Of a stretch of DNA of 44,387 nucleotides, positions 14,756 to 23,579 are shown in pieces. The stretch's first letter is position 1. Each line of letters starts with the position of its first letter. Where the stretch lies: assembly GCA_963634825.1 (NCBI GenBank), contig CAVHCP010000008.1, positions 1 through 44,387 of the forward strand. The letters run 5' to 3'. Below the pieces are notes generated by a model. It was not told the DNA's origin. It saw only the letters and a list, made by a program, of their open reading frames with translations, and ran no database searches. The position numbers were made by a program, and so were the translations under genes. Origin of the DNA: Gallibacter sp963634825. GTDB lineage: Bacteria > Bacillota > Clostridia > Peptostreptococcales > Anaerovoracaceae.

Positions 14756-16423
14756 ACCTACTTTTCTCTTTATTTTCCAATAAAGAGAATTGTTTTTTAC
14801 CCATTTAGCATCCGCTACTACTCTGTCTATTTGATTTACCGGAATATATGGGATCTTCTCTCCGCATTTAAAAATCTTTACCGGCCCGTCTTTTTTAGGG
14901 TCGTATTCGGATTGCAATACGAACTGATCATTTTGCAGATACCAGCACCAATATGATCCTATGCGGAAGCGCAATTTCCAGCCCTGCAATCTCTCGCCCT
15001 TGCGTTTAAATATTTCCCCTGCGAGGGTGCTTGTTTCGTCATTTGTATGTATTTCATCGCTTTGATATTCCTTTGCGCCGGAAGGCATATCAAGTATTTT
15101 CCCGTTGCTGTTGCGAAGTGCGGTCTTAAGACGCCTTGTTTCTTCTGAGGAACGCCCCCCCCCACTGTTATAAAAGACTTTAAATTGCCTTTTTTTCTTC
15201 CAAGTGTCATAATCTCTTTCGGCTCTACTTTTGTGCTCCACGCTGCGGATCGCATTTAAAATCCACTCCGAACTTTGCTTCCTCTCTCTTTCCAAAATCG
15301 GTCTTACTTTATCATAGTCAATTGCAGGAAGCGGATTTGCAACAATATCACTCTGCATATTGATGTTGCGTTCGGAAAGTCCGAACTTTCTAAGCACATT
15401 TGGGACTTTATCGCCGTTGCGCTTTCCTGCAAATATCTGCTTTTCAAATATTATGCTAAAGCAAGCACCATGAAACGAATTTGTAAATACACAATCCGCA
15501 TATTTGATATATCCGAGCCATTCCTCCACACCTATATCATACCTATAGATAACTTCTATGTCGTCATATCCGCAAAGCCTGCCTTTTTTTAATGGTCTTT
15601 CTGTGAGCTCTACGATCTTTAGCTTATGAGCTCTTGCATAATTTACTGCTTGAGCTATAGTATCTTCTGCTTTTTCCATTACATAATATAACAGCAAATA
15701 TCCCTTTTCCTTAGGTTCTTCGAGTATCTCCTCATAAAAGTCTTTTTCATGAAGAAATACCGGATCGATGACCTCCATCACTTCTTTTTCTGTATTTTCT
15801 TTTATATAATTTGCTAAGCTTTCTTCTCTGACAGAAATCGCATCGATATCGTTTATATAATAAAAAAAGTTCTCTTTATCTTCCTGCGTATATGCAGGAT
15901 ATACGCCACGACTGGTGGCATAAGCAATTTTCCATTTATCTTCCATTGCTCTTGATGCTAGGAAATATCCACGATCAAATCCAAACCTGGGCCTGTTTTT
16001 CCAAATTACATCTGTACAGCAAATATAGCAGTCAAAGCCGGGATCTTTTATTTCTAAAAGGCTGCTGTTATAAACCTCGTCCGTCTTAATATATCTGGTA
16101 TCTATAAAATGTTGGAATTTATCATAGCGAACTTCTCTTTCTGCATAGATCTCTTTAAATGCATCTCTGAGCTCTTCTGTCCGCCTCATTTTTACCGAAT
16201 TCTTCTTGTCTTCCCCGGATTTTTTATATTCGTCACATAAACGAGCAAAATAATTATATGGTTGACGTAAGTCAAAATTATCATAATCTACCTGTGTATA
16301 GTTTAGAATTGCACAATCAATATTATTTTTTAACAAAAATTCTTGAAACGCATAGCTATGCAATGGACAAGCAAAATTCAGTTGTTTCGAATACATATTG
16401 ATAGATATAATTCCTACTTTCAT
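14744..16423 (-). CDS. Polysaccharide pyruvyl transferase family protein
   Basis: A 559-residue protein of the polysaccharide pyruvyl transferase family (WcaK/CsaB fold), which transfers pyruvate to cell-surface polysaccharides or acts in related glycan modification. Family motifs: an early GIISINMYSKQLNFACP segment, SVREES (197-202), DPVFL (220-224) and FTNSFHGACFS (313-323, with the conserved SFHG). The domain ends near residue 350; residues 420-559 form an unrecognised C-terminal part rich in Trp and Tyr. A G9 tract encodes Gly421-423 right at the junction. AAAGGAAG lies before the ATG. Acceptor unknown. It is the neighbour of the LtaS-like gene, upstream of which it may act on the same glycan (inference). 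Confidence 0.82.
   Translation of the reverse strand: MKVGIISINMYSKQLNFACPLHSYAFQEFLLKNNIDCAILNYTQVDYDNFDLRQPYNYFARLCDEYKKSGEDKKNSVKMRRTEELRDAFKEIYAEREVRYDKFQHFIDTRYIKTDEVYNSSLLEIKDPGFDCYICCTDVIWKNRPRFGFDRGYFLASRAMEDKWKIAYATSRGVYPAYTQEDKENFFYYINDIDAISVREESLANYIKENTEKEVMEVIDPVFLHEKDFYEEILEEPKEKGYLLLYYVMEKAEDTIAQAVNYARAHKLKIVELTERPLKKGRLCGYDDIEVIYRYDIGVEEWLGYIKYADCVFTNSFHGACFSIIFEKQIFAGKRNGDKVPNVLRKFGLSERNINMQSDIVANPLPAIDYDKVRPILERERKQSSEWILNAIRSVEHKSRAERDYDTWKKKRQFKVFYNSGGGRSSEETRRLKTALRNSNGKILDMPSGAKEYQSDEIHTNDETSTLAGEIFKRKGERLQGWKLRFRIGSYWCWYLQNDQFVLQSEYDPKKDGPVKIFKCGEKIPYIPVNQIDRVVADAKWVKNNSLYWKIKRKVGLFK
15155..15163 (-). repeat. Homopolymeric G9 tract within the pyruvyl transferase-like gene
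   Basis: Nine C residues on the plus strand (G9 on the coding strand). With nine G the protein is 559 residues. With eight it would end at 14959 after about 487 residues; with ten it would end after about 432. Both alternatives lose the C-terminal part. Confidence 0.9.
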
Positions 16424-16476
16424 TTTTCTTCCTTTAAATCATCTGTGTTCGCTAAAACATTGGGTTTCCCCCACGC

Positions 16477-18480
16477 TTATTCGGTTGTTCCAAGGATTTC
16501 CTTGTCGTCTACCTGGCTGACCTTCATCCTCTTCGCGTCGTCCGGGTCGACCTTTTCATTTAGGCAAAGTATTGTCGGTCCAAGATATGTCGTATCGAGG
16601 ATCTCTCCGTCAAGGTTGACCTTACTACTTTCCGTAAAATTTTGTCCCTTGATATAATATTTATCGCCAATCTTGATAATGCCATCTATCTTGATATCCT
16701 TTACACCCATCTTCATATCTGTCGGCTCCCAAGGATTTTTGCCATCATAGATGTATTTTTTGCCATATAGCATATCATACTGAAGCGCGTGCAACTCATC
16801 GAGATAGTTGCCGTCGTTTCTGTGATTTTGGTGGAAAGTCACAAGCGTACCGTTGCATATACCGAGTCTGTCTAAAACCTCCGCACCTATCTGGTAGCTA
16901 CATAAGTCCTCGTGCTCTGTTTCCATATCGAAATTGCTCCAGATAAAATAATCTGTCTGGTACATGCTTCTGCCACTTGTGAGGGTGTCCTCCGAGATGT
17001 TGTCTATCGCCGGCAAGTGGTCTCCATACATTACAACTACCGTATCCTCGTCATAGTTTTTCATTGTTTCTATGAAGTCAGCCACAAATTCGTCCATTTC
17101 GTGTATCTGATTTACATAATACTCGTATTGGTTTTTGAGTTCTTCGCTCGGCGCCTTTGTAACCTTTATTTTTGGATTTTCTATTACCTGCGTTGTCGGA
17201 TACTTGCCATGTCCCTGTACCGAGATTGTATAAACATAGTCAGGTCCGTCTGTCGAAGCAAGTGCGTCAAGTATCTGATTTGTCAGCACATTGTCCTTTT
17301 CCCAGTTTTTTGGGGTTGTGCCGACATTATTCATATATTCGACTGATGTAAATGTGTCGAAGCCAAGATTTGGGAATACCACATTTCTTCCGTAAAATAC
17401 GCCTCTGTGGTTATGTATTGCATGTGTGCTGTACCCAATCTCTTTTAGATTATATGGTATCGACTCGCAGGTCGACTCAAGCATAATATTTTTATACGGA
17501 TATTCTCCCGGTCCAAAGAATTTAAGCGACATCCCTGTCATACTTTCAAATTCTGTATTAGCCGTACCAGCTCCTATCGATGGCACGGTCAGCTTTCCCG
17601 AGGAGGTGGAAGCATATAACTTTCGCAGGTTAGGTATCGGATCCTCCGAAAACTCAACATCATTTAATGTCAAAGGGTCCATCAAAGACTCAAGCTGTAC
17701 AAATATAATATTTGGTTTTTTGTCCGGCTCGATGCCTGTCGTTTTGCCGACTGTCGTCTCAAGCTCTTCTTCTGTAAATATCCCTTTGATACTGCTTTCG
17801 CTATAATCCGCAGGCTTGCTTATGCCTGTATTCATCCATGTGTTTATAAAACAGTAAGGCACACCATTATCCCTGTACGCATATGCGAGGTTAGGAAAAT
17901 ATGTATCTACAATCCCTGTTTTTACCGCTATGCCGGAAGTTGCAATCGTCAAAACTATCACACATAGTACTGCGATACTGTTTACTTTGTAGTTTACCTT
18001 TTCCTTTTTCTTTGGTGCCTTGAGCCACAAAAAGACTATTCCCGCTATAAGCAAAACTATCCCTATACAGCCTAAAATTATTTGTATGGTCGAAAAATAG
18101 TTTGTAACGATTGAAAATCCATCCTTTAGCGACTGGAAGTCATAGACCGTAAACGGAGTCATCCTGTTGGAAAGGATAACGCCGTTTGTCACGCCAAGCG
18201 CAACCCAAACGAGGCTGACTATCGTCAAATAAAAGGCTCTTCGCCTAAATAATATCGATATGGCAAGCGTAGCAAATATTATCAACGAATTGTACAAAAA
18301 TACAAGAGGACTGTGTATCAAAAAGCTCACGCCTCCTGTGATAGTCTGCCTTGCCAAGGTTTCTATAAAAAGGTTTAGTAAAAGAGCAAGCCCCACGCAT
18401 AATGCGAATGGATGCTCCAATACCCTGCTGATTCCTAATTTTTTATATTTTTCTTTGATTTTTCTAAAAAAATCCTTCAA
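16477..18480 (-). CDS. LTA synthase family phosphoglycerol transferase (LtaS-like)
   Basis: About 667 residues. Five hydrophobic segments in the first 215 residues are followed by an extracellular sulfatase-fold domain: NIIFVQLESL (metal-binding Glu), GAGTANTEFESMTG (Thr nucleophile region), HNHRGVFYGR and VVMYGDHLPA (metal-binding Asp-His). Such enzymes move glycerol phosphate from phosphatidylglycerol to a growing chain (lipoteichoic acid) or another glycan. After residue 590 there is an extra beta-rich, TIG-like tail (KYYIKGQNFTESSKVNLDGE). The start is a TTG at 18480 with AGAGGG seven bases upstream, just after the rsmA stop; the other in-frame TTG at 18528 lies inside rsmA without a ribosome binding site. 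Substrate inferred from the family. Confidence 0.85.
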   Translation of the reverse strand: MKDFFRKIKEKYKKLGISRVLEHPFALCVGLALLLNLFIETLARQTITGGVSFLIHSPLVFLYNSLIIFATLAISILFRRRAFYLTIVSLVWVALGVTNGVILSNRMTPFTVYDFQSLKDGFSIVTNYFSTIQIILGCIGIVLLIAGIVFLWLKAPKKKEKVNYKVNSIAVLCVIVLTIATSGIAVKTGIVDTYFPNLAYAYRDNGVPYCFINTWMNTGISKPADYSESSIKGIFTEEELETTVGKTTGIEPDKKPNIIFVQLESLMDPLTLNDVEFSEDPIPNLRKLYASTSSGKLTVPSIGAGTANTEFESMTGMSLKFFGPGEYPYKNIMLESTCESIPYNLKEIGYSTHAIHNHRGVFYGRNVVFPNLGFDTFTSVEYMNNVGTTPKNWEKDNVLTNQILDALASTDGPDYVYTISVQGHGKYPTTQVIENPKIKVTKAPSEELKNQYEYYVNQIHEMDEFVADFIETMKNYDEDTVVVMYGDHLPAIDNISEDTLTSGRSMYQTDYFIWSNFDMETEHEDLCSYQIGAEVLDRLGICNGTLVTFHQNHRNDGNYLDELHALQYDMLYGKKYIYDGKNPWEPTDMKMGVKDIKIDGIIKIGDKYYIKGQNFTESSKVNLDGEILDTTYLGPTILCLNEKVDPDDAKRMKVSQVDDKEILGTTE

Positions 18481-18484
18481 ATGT

Positions 18485-19339
18485 TTACCCTCTTTTATGT
18501 TGATACATCGCATTTGCAATCTGTGCAAACTCGTCTATTGTCAATGTCTCTGCTCTTCTCTGCGGATCTATTTTTGCTTCGCTCAGGATTTTTCTTATAT
18601 CGTCCTTTTCAAATCCTGCACCGGACGAAAGCGAATTTAATAATGTTTTGCGTCTCTGCCCAAAGCCGCTTTTTATTGCCGCAAAAAACAATTTGCCATC
18701 CAGCAGGCTGACCGGTTTTTCTTTTCGTATATCCAATCTAAGCACCGTAGAATCCACTTTTGGCATCGGCACAAATACCTCTTTTGGTACATCTGCTACC
18801 TTGTGCACCTCACAATAATATTGCACCGCTACCGATATCGCTCCTCTTGCCTTGGTTCCGGGCTCTGCTTTTATCCTGTCTGCAACTTCTTTTTGCATCA
18901 TCACCGTTATGCTTTTTGCCTCAACGCCCTCTTCAAGTAGCTTCATTATGATTGGCGTAGTTATATAATATGGGAGATTGCCGACTATTCGTACATTTTT
19001 TTCTCCCTTTGTAACAGCATTTAGATCTGTTTTTAAAATGTCCGCATTTATAATCTCTATATTGTCAAAATCTGCCAGCGTCTCGCCGAGTATGGGAATT
19101 AAATTTTTATCAATTTCTATGGCTATAACCTTTTTTGCGCACTCTGCAAGCTCGCTTGTTATAACGCCTATCCCCGGACCTATTTCGACTACCGTATCTT
19201 CTTTTGTTATATTTGATGCCTCGACTATCTTATCTATTATATTTTTATCTGTCAAAAAATTTTGCCCGAGGCTCTTTGTTAAATTAAATCCGTATTTTTT
19301 TTTGAGTTCTCTTATCGTTGCCTGAGAATATAGCTTCAT
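18485..19339 (-). CDS. rsmA: 16S rRNA (adenine1518/1519-N6) dimethyltransferase RsmA/KsgA
   Basis: A 284-residue KsgA-type SAM methyltransferase that dimethylates two adenosines near the 3' end of 16S rRNA during 30S maturation. Motif I is VVEIGPGIGVITSEL (around 47-61), the target-base motif is GNLPYYITTPI (around 121-131), and NFLTDKNIIDK near the N-terminus is family-typical. The length is normal. The start overlaps the rnmV stop by 4 bp and has AAGGG upstream, so the two are translationally coupled. The order rnmV-rsmA is conserved in Bacillota. Confidence 0.96.
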   Translation of the reverse strand: MKLYSQATIRELKKKYGFNLTKSLGQNFLTDKNIIDKIVEASNITKEDTVVEIGPGIGVITSELAECAKKVIAIEIDKNLIPILGETLADFDNIEIINADILKTDLNAVTKGEKNVRIVGNLPYYITTPIIMKLLEEGVEAKSITVMMQKEVADRIKAEPGTKARGAISVAVQYYCEVHKVADVPKEVFVPMPKVDSTVLRLDIRKEKPVSLLDGKLFFAAIKSGFGQRRKTLLNSLSSGAGFEKDDIRKILSEAKIDPQRRAETLTIDEFAQIANAMYQHKRG

Positions 19340-19893
19340 CTCAGCTTCCCTTCCTGCTCCTCGCTTTTTGCTACTGCTCTTTCGAATTGCTCTCTTGTTA
19401 TGTCAAATGCATTGAGCTTTTTTAGGAATGCCTTGCTGTTTGCATATCCTATGCCAAGCTCTTTGCCTACTTTTATCCTTTTTTCCTTACTCCCATCGCC
19501 AAAGGAAAGCCCTGCCTTTTGCATATCCGTTTCAAAAAAGCGTATTTTATTTTCTGTATTTACCGCTTTTGCTTTTTTTAGCGCCCTTATTATTGCTTCG
19601 TCGCTCGCATTTTCTATGCCTATATTTTCGCCCTTTTTTGCCTCGTCTCTGCTGAGATATGCGTGCTTTGCCTCCGGAAATTTCAAAGAAATCTTCCTTC
19701 GTATTTCTTCTCCCGAATAATCCGGATCCGTAAATATGATAAGGCCGTTAGTTTCGTTTGCTTTTTTTAAAAGCTCCCAAGTCTGTTTTTTTATGCCAAA
19801 GCCGTGAGTTTCTATCGTCGTGCATTCGACTGCTCTTTTTACCGCTATCGTGTCGTCTCTGCCCTCAACTACGACAAATTCTTTTATTCTCAT
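19336..19893 (-). CDS. rnmV: Ribonuclease M5
   Basis: A 185-residue TOPRIM nuclease that matures 5S rRNA precursors in low-GC Gram-positive bacteria. The TOPRIM signature is visible as VVVEGRDD (residues 7-14, catalytic Glu) and FTDPDYSGEEIR (around 54-65, metal-binding Asp pair). It is directly upstream of rsmA with a 4-bp overlap, as in Bacillus, and overlaps the DivIC-like gene by 4 bp. The length and gene order make the assignment safe. Confidence 0.93.
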   Translation of the reverse strand: MRIKEFVVVEGRDDTIAVKRAVECTTIETHGFGIKKQTWELLKKANETNGLIIFTDPDYSGEEIRRKISLKFPEAKHAYLSRDEAKKGENIGIENASDEAIIRALKKAKAVNTENKIRFFETDMQKAGLSFGDGSKEKRIKVGKELGIGYANSKAFLKKLNAFDITREQFERAVAKSEEQEGKLR

Positions 19894-20300
19894 TTGTCAC
19901 CGCCGTCCTCACTGCTGTCATTCTCACCAGGAAGCATATATAAAATTTCTCCCGGCAAAATCAGATGTAACTGCTCTCTTGCTTCTTTTTCTATATAGTC
20001 AGTGCTTTTTACATCCTTTTTCTCGTCTTTTAGTTCGTCTCGTTGTTGCTCAAGTTTTGTTTTTTCTTCGGTCAGATTGCTTTTTTCCATCCTGAGAGTG
20101 ATTATTTTATATGTCGAATATCCAAGCGTCAACACCAAAAAAGCAATAACTAAAAGATAAGTCAGTGCCTTTCTCTTTAGCTGCTTCTTTTTTCTCGGAG
20201 AAAGCGGCTCTCTTTTTGCTTTTCTTCGCCTCTCCGATCTTTTCGCTTTTTTTTGCTTGCGTCTTATCGCCTTTATGTCGATAATGTTTTTTTCTGACAT
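19890..20300 (-). CDS. DivIC/FtsB-type septum formation initiator
   Basis: A 136-residue bitopic membrane protein. A very basic cytoplasmic tail of about 45 residues is followed by one hydrophobic helix (ALTYLLVIAFLVLTLGYSTY, around 45-64), a coiled coil (SNLTEEKTKLEQQRDELKD) and the short C-terminal region DYIEKEAREQLHLILPGEI, typical of DivIC/FtsB. These proteins form part of the FtsL-DivIC-DivIB division complex. I prefer the ATG at 20300 (AAAGGAA, then ATTG) over the TTG just before it. Its stop overlaps rnmV by 4 bp, so it starts the divIC-like, rnmV, rsmA, ltaS-like run. The unusually basic tail could mean envelope or nucleoid contact, but this is a guess. Confidence 0.82.
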   Translation of the reverse strand: MSEKNIIDIKAIRRKQKKAKRSERRRKAKREPLSPRKKKQLKRKALTYLLVIAFLVLTLGYSTYKIITLRMEKSNLTEEKTKLEQQRDELKDEKKDVKSTDYIEKEAREQLHLILPGEILYMLPGENDSSEDGGDK

Positions 20301-20352
20301 CAATTTCCTTTCTTTCTCATCACGCTACATTTTAACCTCGAGCGTTCTTTTG

Positions 20353-20361
20353 ATTATACCA
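20353..20361 (-). promoter_or_regulatory. Extended -10 promoter upstream of the divIC-like operon
   Basis: TGGTATAAT on the minus strand gives an extended -10 and a predicted start near 20346, 45 bases before the gene. No convincing -35 is seen; a TTAACT lies 19 bp away. Confidence 0.5.
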
Positions 20362-20394
20362 CACTCCGCTTTTAAATAGTTAATTGTTACAATT

Positions 20395-22902
20395 TTAAAA
20401 GTTTTGCATTTTAAATATCTGTGCCGCTTCCTCTGTTTTGGCTTTATGATATGTATACTTCATAATGAGGAAAATAAGGATCGCCAAAATGATAAAGCTT
20501 GCAATTAAACTTCCTATCGGGAATATATATCCGGTTATCCTCTTTCCATAATTTGTCATTCCAAAAGCGAACATCAATCCTATCAAAGAAAGTGGCAAGG
20601 CATATGCAAAAATCCTGCAACCGAGCATTATACTTTCCAAATAGATCATCTTTTTTAGCGACTTTGGAGTCATACCAAGCGATGCAAGGGATGCAAATTC
20701 TATTCGCCTTATGTCGATATTTGCAACAACCGTATTGAAAACATTTGCAATTGCTATGATAAAAATCAAAAATACAAATCCAAATGAAAATACCCTTACA
20801 AGGCTCATAAGACTCCTTGCCTCTTCCCTTTCGCTCTGCATATTCGTCAAATGATCCTGCGAAAGCTTCTCGCTTTGGCATGCCGACTGCATCGCTTCAT
20901 ATGTCTTGTCCGCATTGTCCGCTCTAAATAGTGCCTTGCCTTTTATCGAACCCGATATTGCATCTGCTGTTATATTTTTTGCTGCGGATTGCGACATCAA
21001 AATCACAGGATTATCAAATGACAGAAGCAAGTCGTTTGGCATTTCCTCTACATATCTGTCTATATCTAAAGTAACTTGCATACCACCGCCACTGCCACTG
21101 ACTGCCTGCGGGCGATTATTTTTGATAAATTCATCGTCGCCTTTAAATTTGCCCTCTCTTACGTCATATTTGCTGAGCATCGAAACCGCTACTGCTTTTT
21201 GCTTGTCCGCATCAAAATATCCTTCCGTATTTATCCCTTCCTTGCGCAGATAAGATGTAAAAGTTTCGTCATCTAATATACAAAGCTCATACTCTAACGG
21301 AATCCCCGCACTTGTTACATTCAATATAATGGAATTAACATATGCGCTATCTGTCACTCCGTCTACATTTATCAGTGCTTCGTATGCCTTTTGGGCTTCC
21401 TCCTCTTCATCGCTTATATACGATATATCATATCCGTCAGCGTTGCCCCACCTTGCGGTTATGCCTGCCTGCATATATATCACTGCCGCTGTTGTCGTCA
21501 CAAGCATTACTATACTCATCACGACAGATACTATCGTATATCTGTAGCTTTTGCTGTGCTTTTTGAAATTTCTTTCTGCAAGCAAAAGTTCTATTCCTCC
21601 TATTTTTTTGAGAATCTTAGCCCACAGCTTTTGGCTCCTCTCCCATTGTGGTTTCTTTTCCTTTTTTTCTTTTTTGCGCTCTCTTTTTCTTTCCCGGATA
21701 GGTCTTGTATGCCCCGCTCTATACGCCGGTACGGTTATAGATATATATACCGCCACAAGTGATATTATGAGCGACAAAAAGACGGTATTTGCATCTATGG
21801 TAAATGTCGGCAATGTTGTAGTATTTGTGCTAAATATCGACGCAATTTTCTTTCCAAAAATTTTAGTCGCAAGGGACGCACCTGCTATTCCAAATAAAAT
21901 CCCAAGCGGAAGGCTTATAACTGTATAAAAAATCCCCTCGTATACTGTAATCCTTCTGAGCTGGTTTTCGGTCGCACCAACAGAAGCAAAAATTTCAAAG
22001 TCCTTTCTCTTCTCCCTTACAGAAATAGAAAAAGTATTATACATAAGCATATAACTGCCAAATACGATTACCGCCAAAAGTATCACCGTAAAGAAAAACA
22101 TCAGACCCATACTTTTTATATCGACCACATCTCCTGTAATGCTGAGAAGCTCGTCATTATATGACACCTTGTCGCTGTTTGGATAATATTTATCTAAAAG
22201 AAGCTTTACTTTTGCATAGTTTGCATCGCCAAAATAAGTAACAACGCTGTTTAATACAGGTTTGCTCTCATATGTAATCGCTGTGTATCCTGCCGCCATA
22301 TATGGCTCTATCGGAAGTCTCTCAGAAATACCGACAACCTTATACATTCTTTTGCTCTTTGCGCTAAATGTTTCATCTCCCGCATCATATGGCGTTTCTT
22401 GATCTAACTCTTCCTTTTCGGCATTTAGTCTCTGCCCGAGCTCAAGCGTTATCTCATCTCCAATTTTATATTGCACTCCGCCATTAGTCGTAAGATGCTT
22501 CGGCAAGACTATTTCGCTTTCGCTTGTAGGCATATGACCTTCGTCGAGAACAAGTCCGCTTATCTTCTCAAGCCCCTCGTCCAAGTTTTCTAAAAATAGA
22601 AATGGCTTTTGCGGGTTATCGCTGTTTATATATGCATATCCCACCGCTTGCGCGTCTCCGAATTCGAGTTTTTCCTTTGTTGCCTCCTCGCGCATTTCAT
22701 CGCTCATATTTTTGACCGACGCCGTCCAGTTGCCGTAACTTGCTTTTACTTTGCCCTCTAAAAAGTTTTGCACTGTTGACGACATACAAAGAACAGCCGT
22801 TATCATCGCAACCGAAACTATAACGCCTACCAATGTCGCTGCCGTTCGTATTTTATTTTCTTTTAGCGATCTTTTTGTCGCCTCAAAAAATACGCTCCTC
22901 AT
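20395..22902 (-). CDS. FtsX-like ABC permease (two FtsX domains)
   Basis: An 835-residue permease. TM1 (around residues 19-40) is followed by a large extracellular domain of about 220 residues, then a group of three helices (around 260-400, the first FtsX domain, with MLMYNTFSISVREKRKDFEI). A charged, lysine/arginine-rich cytoplasmic linker (around 400-425) comes next, then TM, a second extracellular domain, and a final group of three helices (around 700-825) with FASLASLGMTPKSL. This is the MacB/LolC-type double arrangement, longer than BceB (about 650). It pairs with the ATPase that overlaps it by 4 bp and sits with a two-component system, which suggests export of, or resistance to, peptides or lipids. 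Substrate unknown. Confidence 0.87.
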   Translation of the reverse strand: MRSVFFEATKRSLKENKIRTAATLVGVIVSVAMITAVLCMSSTVQNFLEGKVKASYGNWTASVKNMSDEMREEATKEKLEFGDAQAVGYAYINSDNPQKPFLFLENLDEGLEKISGLVLDEGHMPTSESEIVLPKHLTTNGGVQYKIGDEITLELGQRLNAEKEELDQETPYDAGDETFSAKSKRMYKVVGISERLPIEPYMAAGYTAITYESKPVLNSVVTYFGDANYAKVKLLLDKYYPNSDKVSYNDELLSITGDVVDIKSMGLMFFFTVILLAVIVFGSYMLMYNTFSISVREKRKDFEIFASVGATENQLRRITVYEGIFYTVISLPLGILFGIAGASLATKIFGKKIASIFSTNTTTLPTFTIDANTVFLSLIISLVAVYISITVPAYRAGHTRPIRERKRERKKEKKEKKPQWERSQKLWAKILKKIGGIELLLAERNFKKHSKSYRYTIVSVVMSIVMLVTTTAAVIYMQAGITARWGNADGYDISYISDEEEEAQKAYEALINVDGVTDSAYVNSIILNVTSAGIPLEYELCILDDETFTSYLRKEGINTEGYFDADKQKAVAVSMLSKYDVREGKFKGDDEFIKNNRPQAVSGSGGGMQVTLDIDRYVEEMPNDLLLSFDNPVILMSQSAAKNITADAISGSIKGKALFRADNADKTYEAMQSACQSEKLSQDHLTNMQSEREEARSLMSLVRVFSFGFVFLIFIIAIANVFNTVVANIDIRRIEFASLASLGMTPKSLKKMIYLESIMLGCRIFAYALPLSLIGLMFAFGMTNYGKRITGYIFPIGSLIASFIILAILIFLIMKYTYHKAKTEEAAQIFKMQNF

Positions 22903-23579
22903 CTGGTTTGCTCATCCCTTATTATCTTGCCGTCGTCAAGTGATATTATCCTGTCCGCCTGAAGAGCTATTTCCTCGTCATGGGTTATAATCACCGTTGT
23001 CTGCTTGTATTTTTTGTTCGACCTTTTAAATAGCTCTATTATATTTTGCGAATTCCTGCTGTCAAGATTGCCTGTCGGCTCATCCGCAAGCAATATCGCA
23101 GGCGCATTTATAAGGGCTCTGCCTATCGAAACTCGTTGTTGTTGCCCGCCCGAGAGCTCTGTCGGAAGCTGTTTTTCTTTGCCCGAAAGTCTAAGCATAT
23201 CAAGCATCTCCGTAACTCTTGCAGGATTTAAATTTTTGCCGTCAAGCACCGCAGGGAGCATTATATTTTCTTCCACATTTAAAATAGAAAGTAAATTGTA
23301 AAATTGATAAACTATTCCAATTTGCCTTCTTCTAAAAATTGCTCTCTCATCCGGCTTTAATTTATATATGTCAGTACCATTTATAAAAACTCTGCCACTT
23401 GTCGGTGTTTCTACTCCGCCAAGTAAATGAAGCAACGTCGATTTGCCCGAACCTGACGGTCCCATAATCGCAACAAAATCGCCCTGCTTTACCGTGAAGC
23501 TGACATCTTTTAGTGCCTCTGTTTTATTTTCTCCTGCGCCATATGTCTTACTGAGATTCTCCGCTCTGAGGATTTCCAT
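22899..23579 (-). CDS. ABC transporter ATP-binding protein (MacB/BceA type)
   Basis: A 226-residue ATPase of the MacB/LolD/BceA branch. Walker A GPSGSGKST (40-48), Q-loop YQFYNLLSILNVEEN (around 91-105), signature LSGGQQQR, Walker B ILLADEPTGNLDS and the H-loop ITHDEEIA are complete; LADEPTGNLD and IGIVYQFYNLL are typical of this exporter group. AAAGGAG lies six bases before the ATG. Its first 32 bases overlap the end of the histidine kinase gene in another frame, and its end overlaps the permease by 4 bp, so all four genes form one tightly packed operon. Confidence 0.94.
   Translation of the reverse strand: MEILRAENLSKTYGAGENKTEALKDVSFTVKQGDFVAIMGPSGSGKSTLLHLLGGVETPTSGRVFINGTDIYKLKPDERAIFRRRQIGIVYQFYNLLSILNVEENIMLPAVLDGKNLNPARVTEMLDMLRLSGKEKQLPTELSGGQQQRVSIGRALINAPAILLADEPTGNLDSRNSQNIIELFKRSNKKYKQTTVIITHDEEIALQADRIISLDDGKIIRDEQTR

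Noticed and set aside
14959..15255. A 98-codon frame within the pyruvyl-transferase-like gene
   Set aside because: It is the alternative frame on the same strand; noted only because loss of one G in the G9 tract would enter it.
20382..20394. AATTGTTACAATT palindrome next to the FtsX stop
   Set aside because: Short and A/T-rich; it may occur by chance, and it has no clear link to the divIC-like promoter beyond closeness.
21391..21762. Plus-strand frames inside the FtsX-like permease gene and similar frames in gyrA, glnS and gdpP
   Set aside because: They lie antisense within strongly supported genes and have low-complexity or Ser/Leu/Phe-rich translations.
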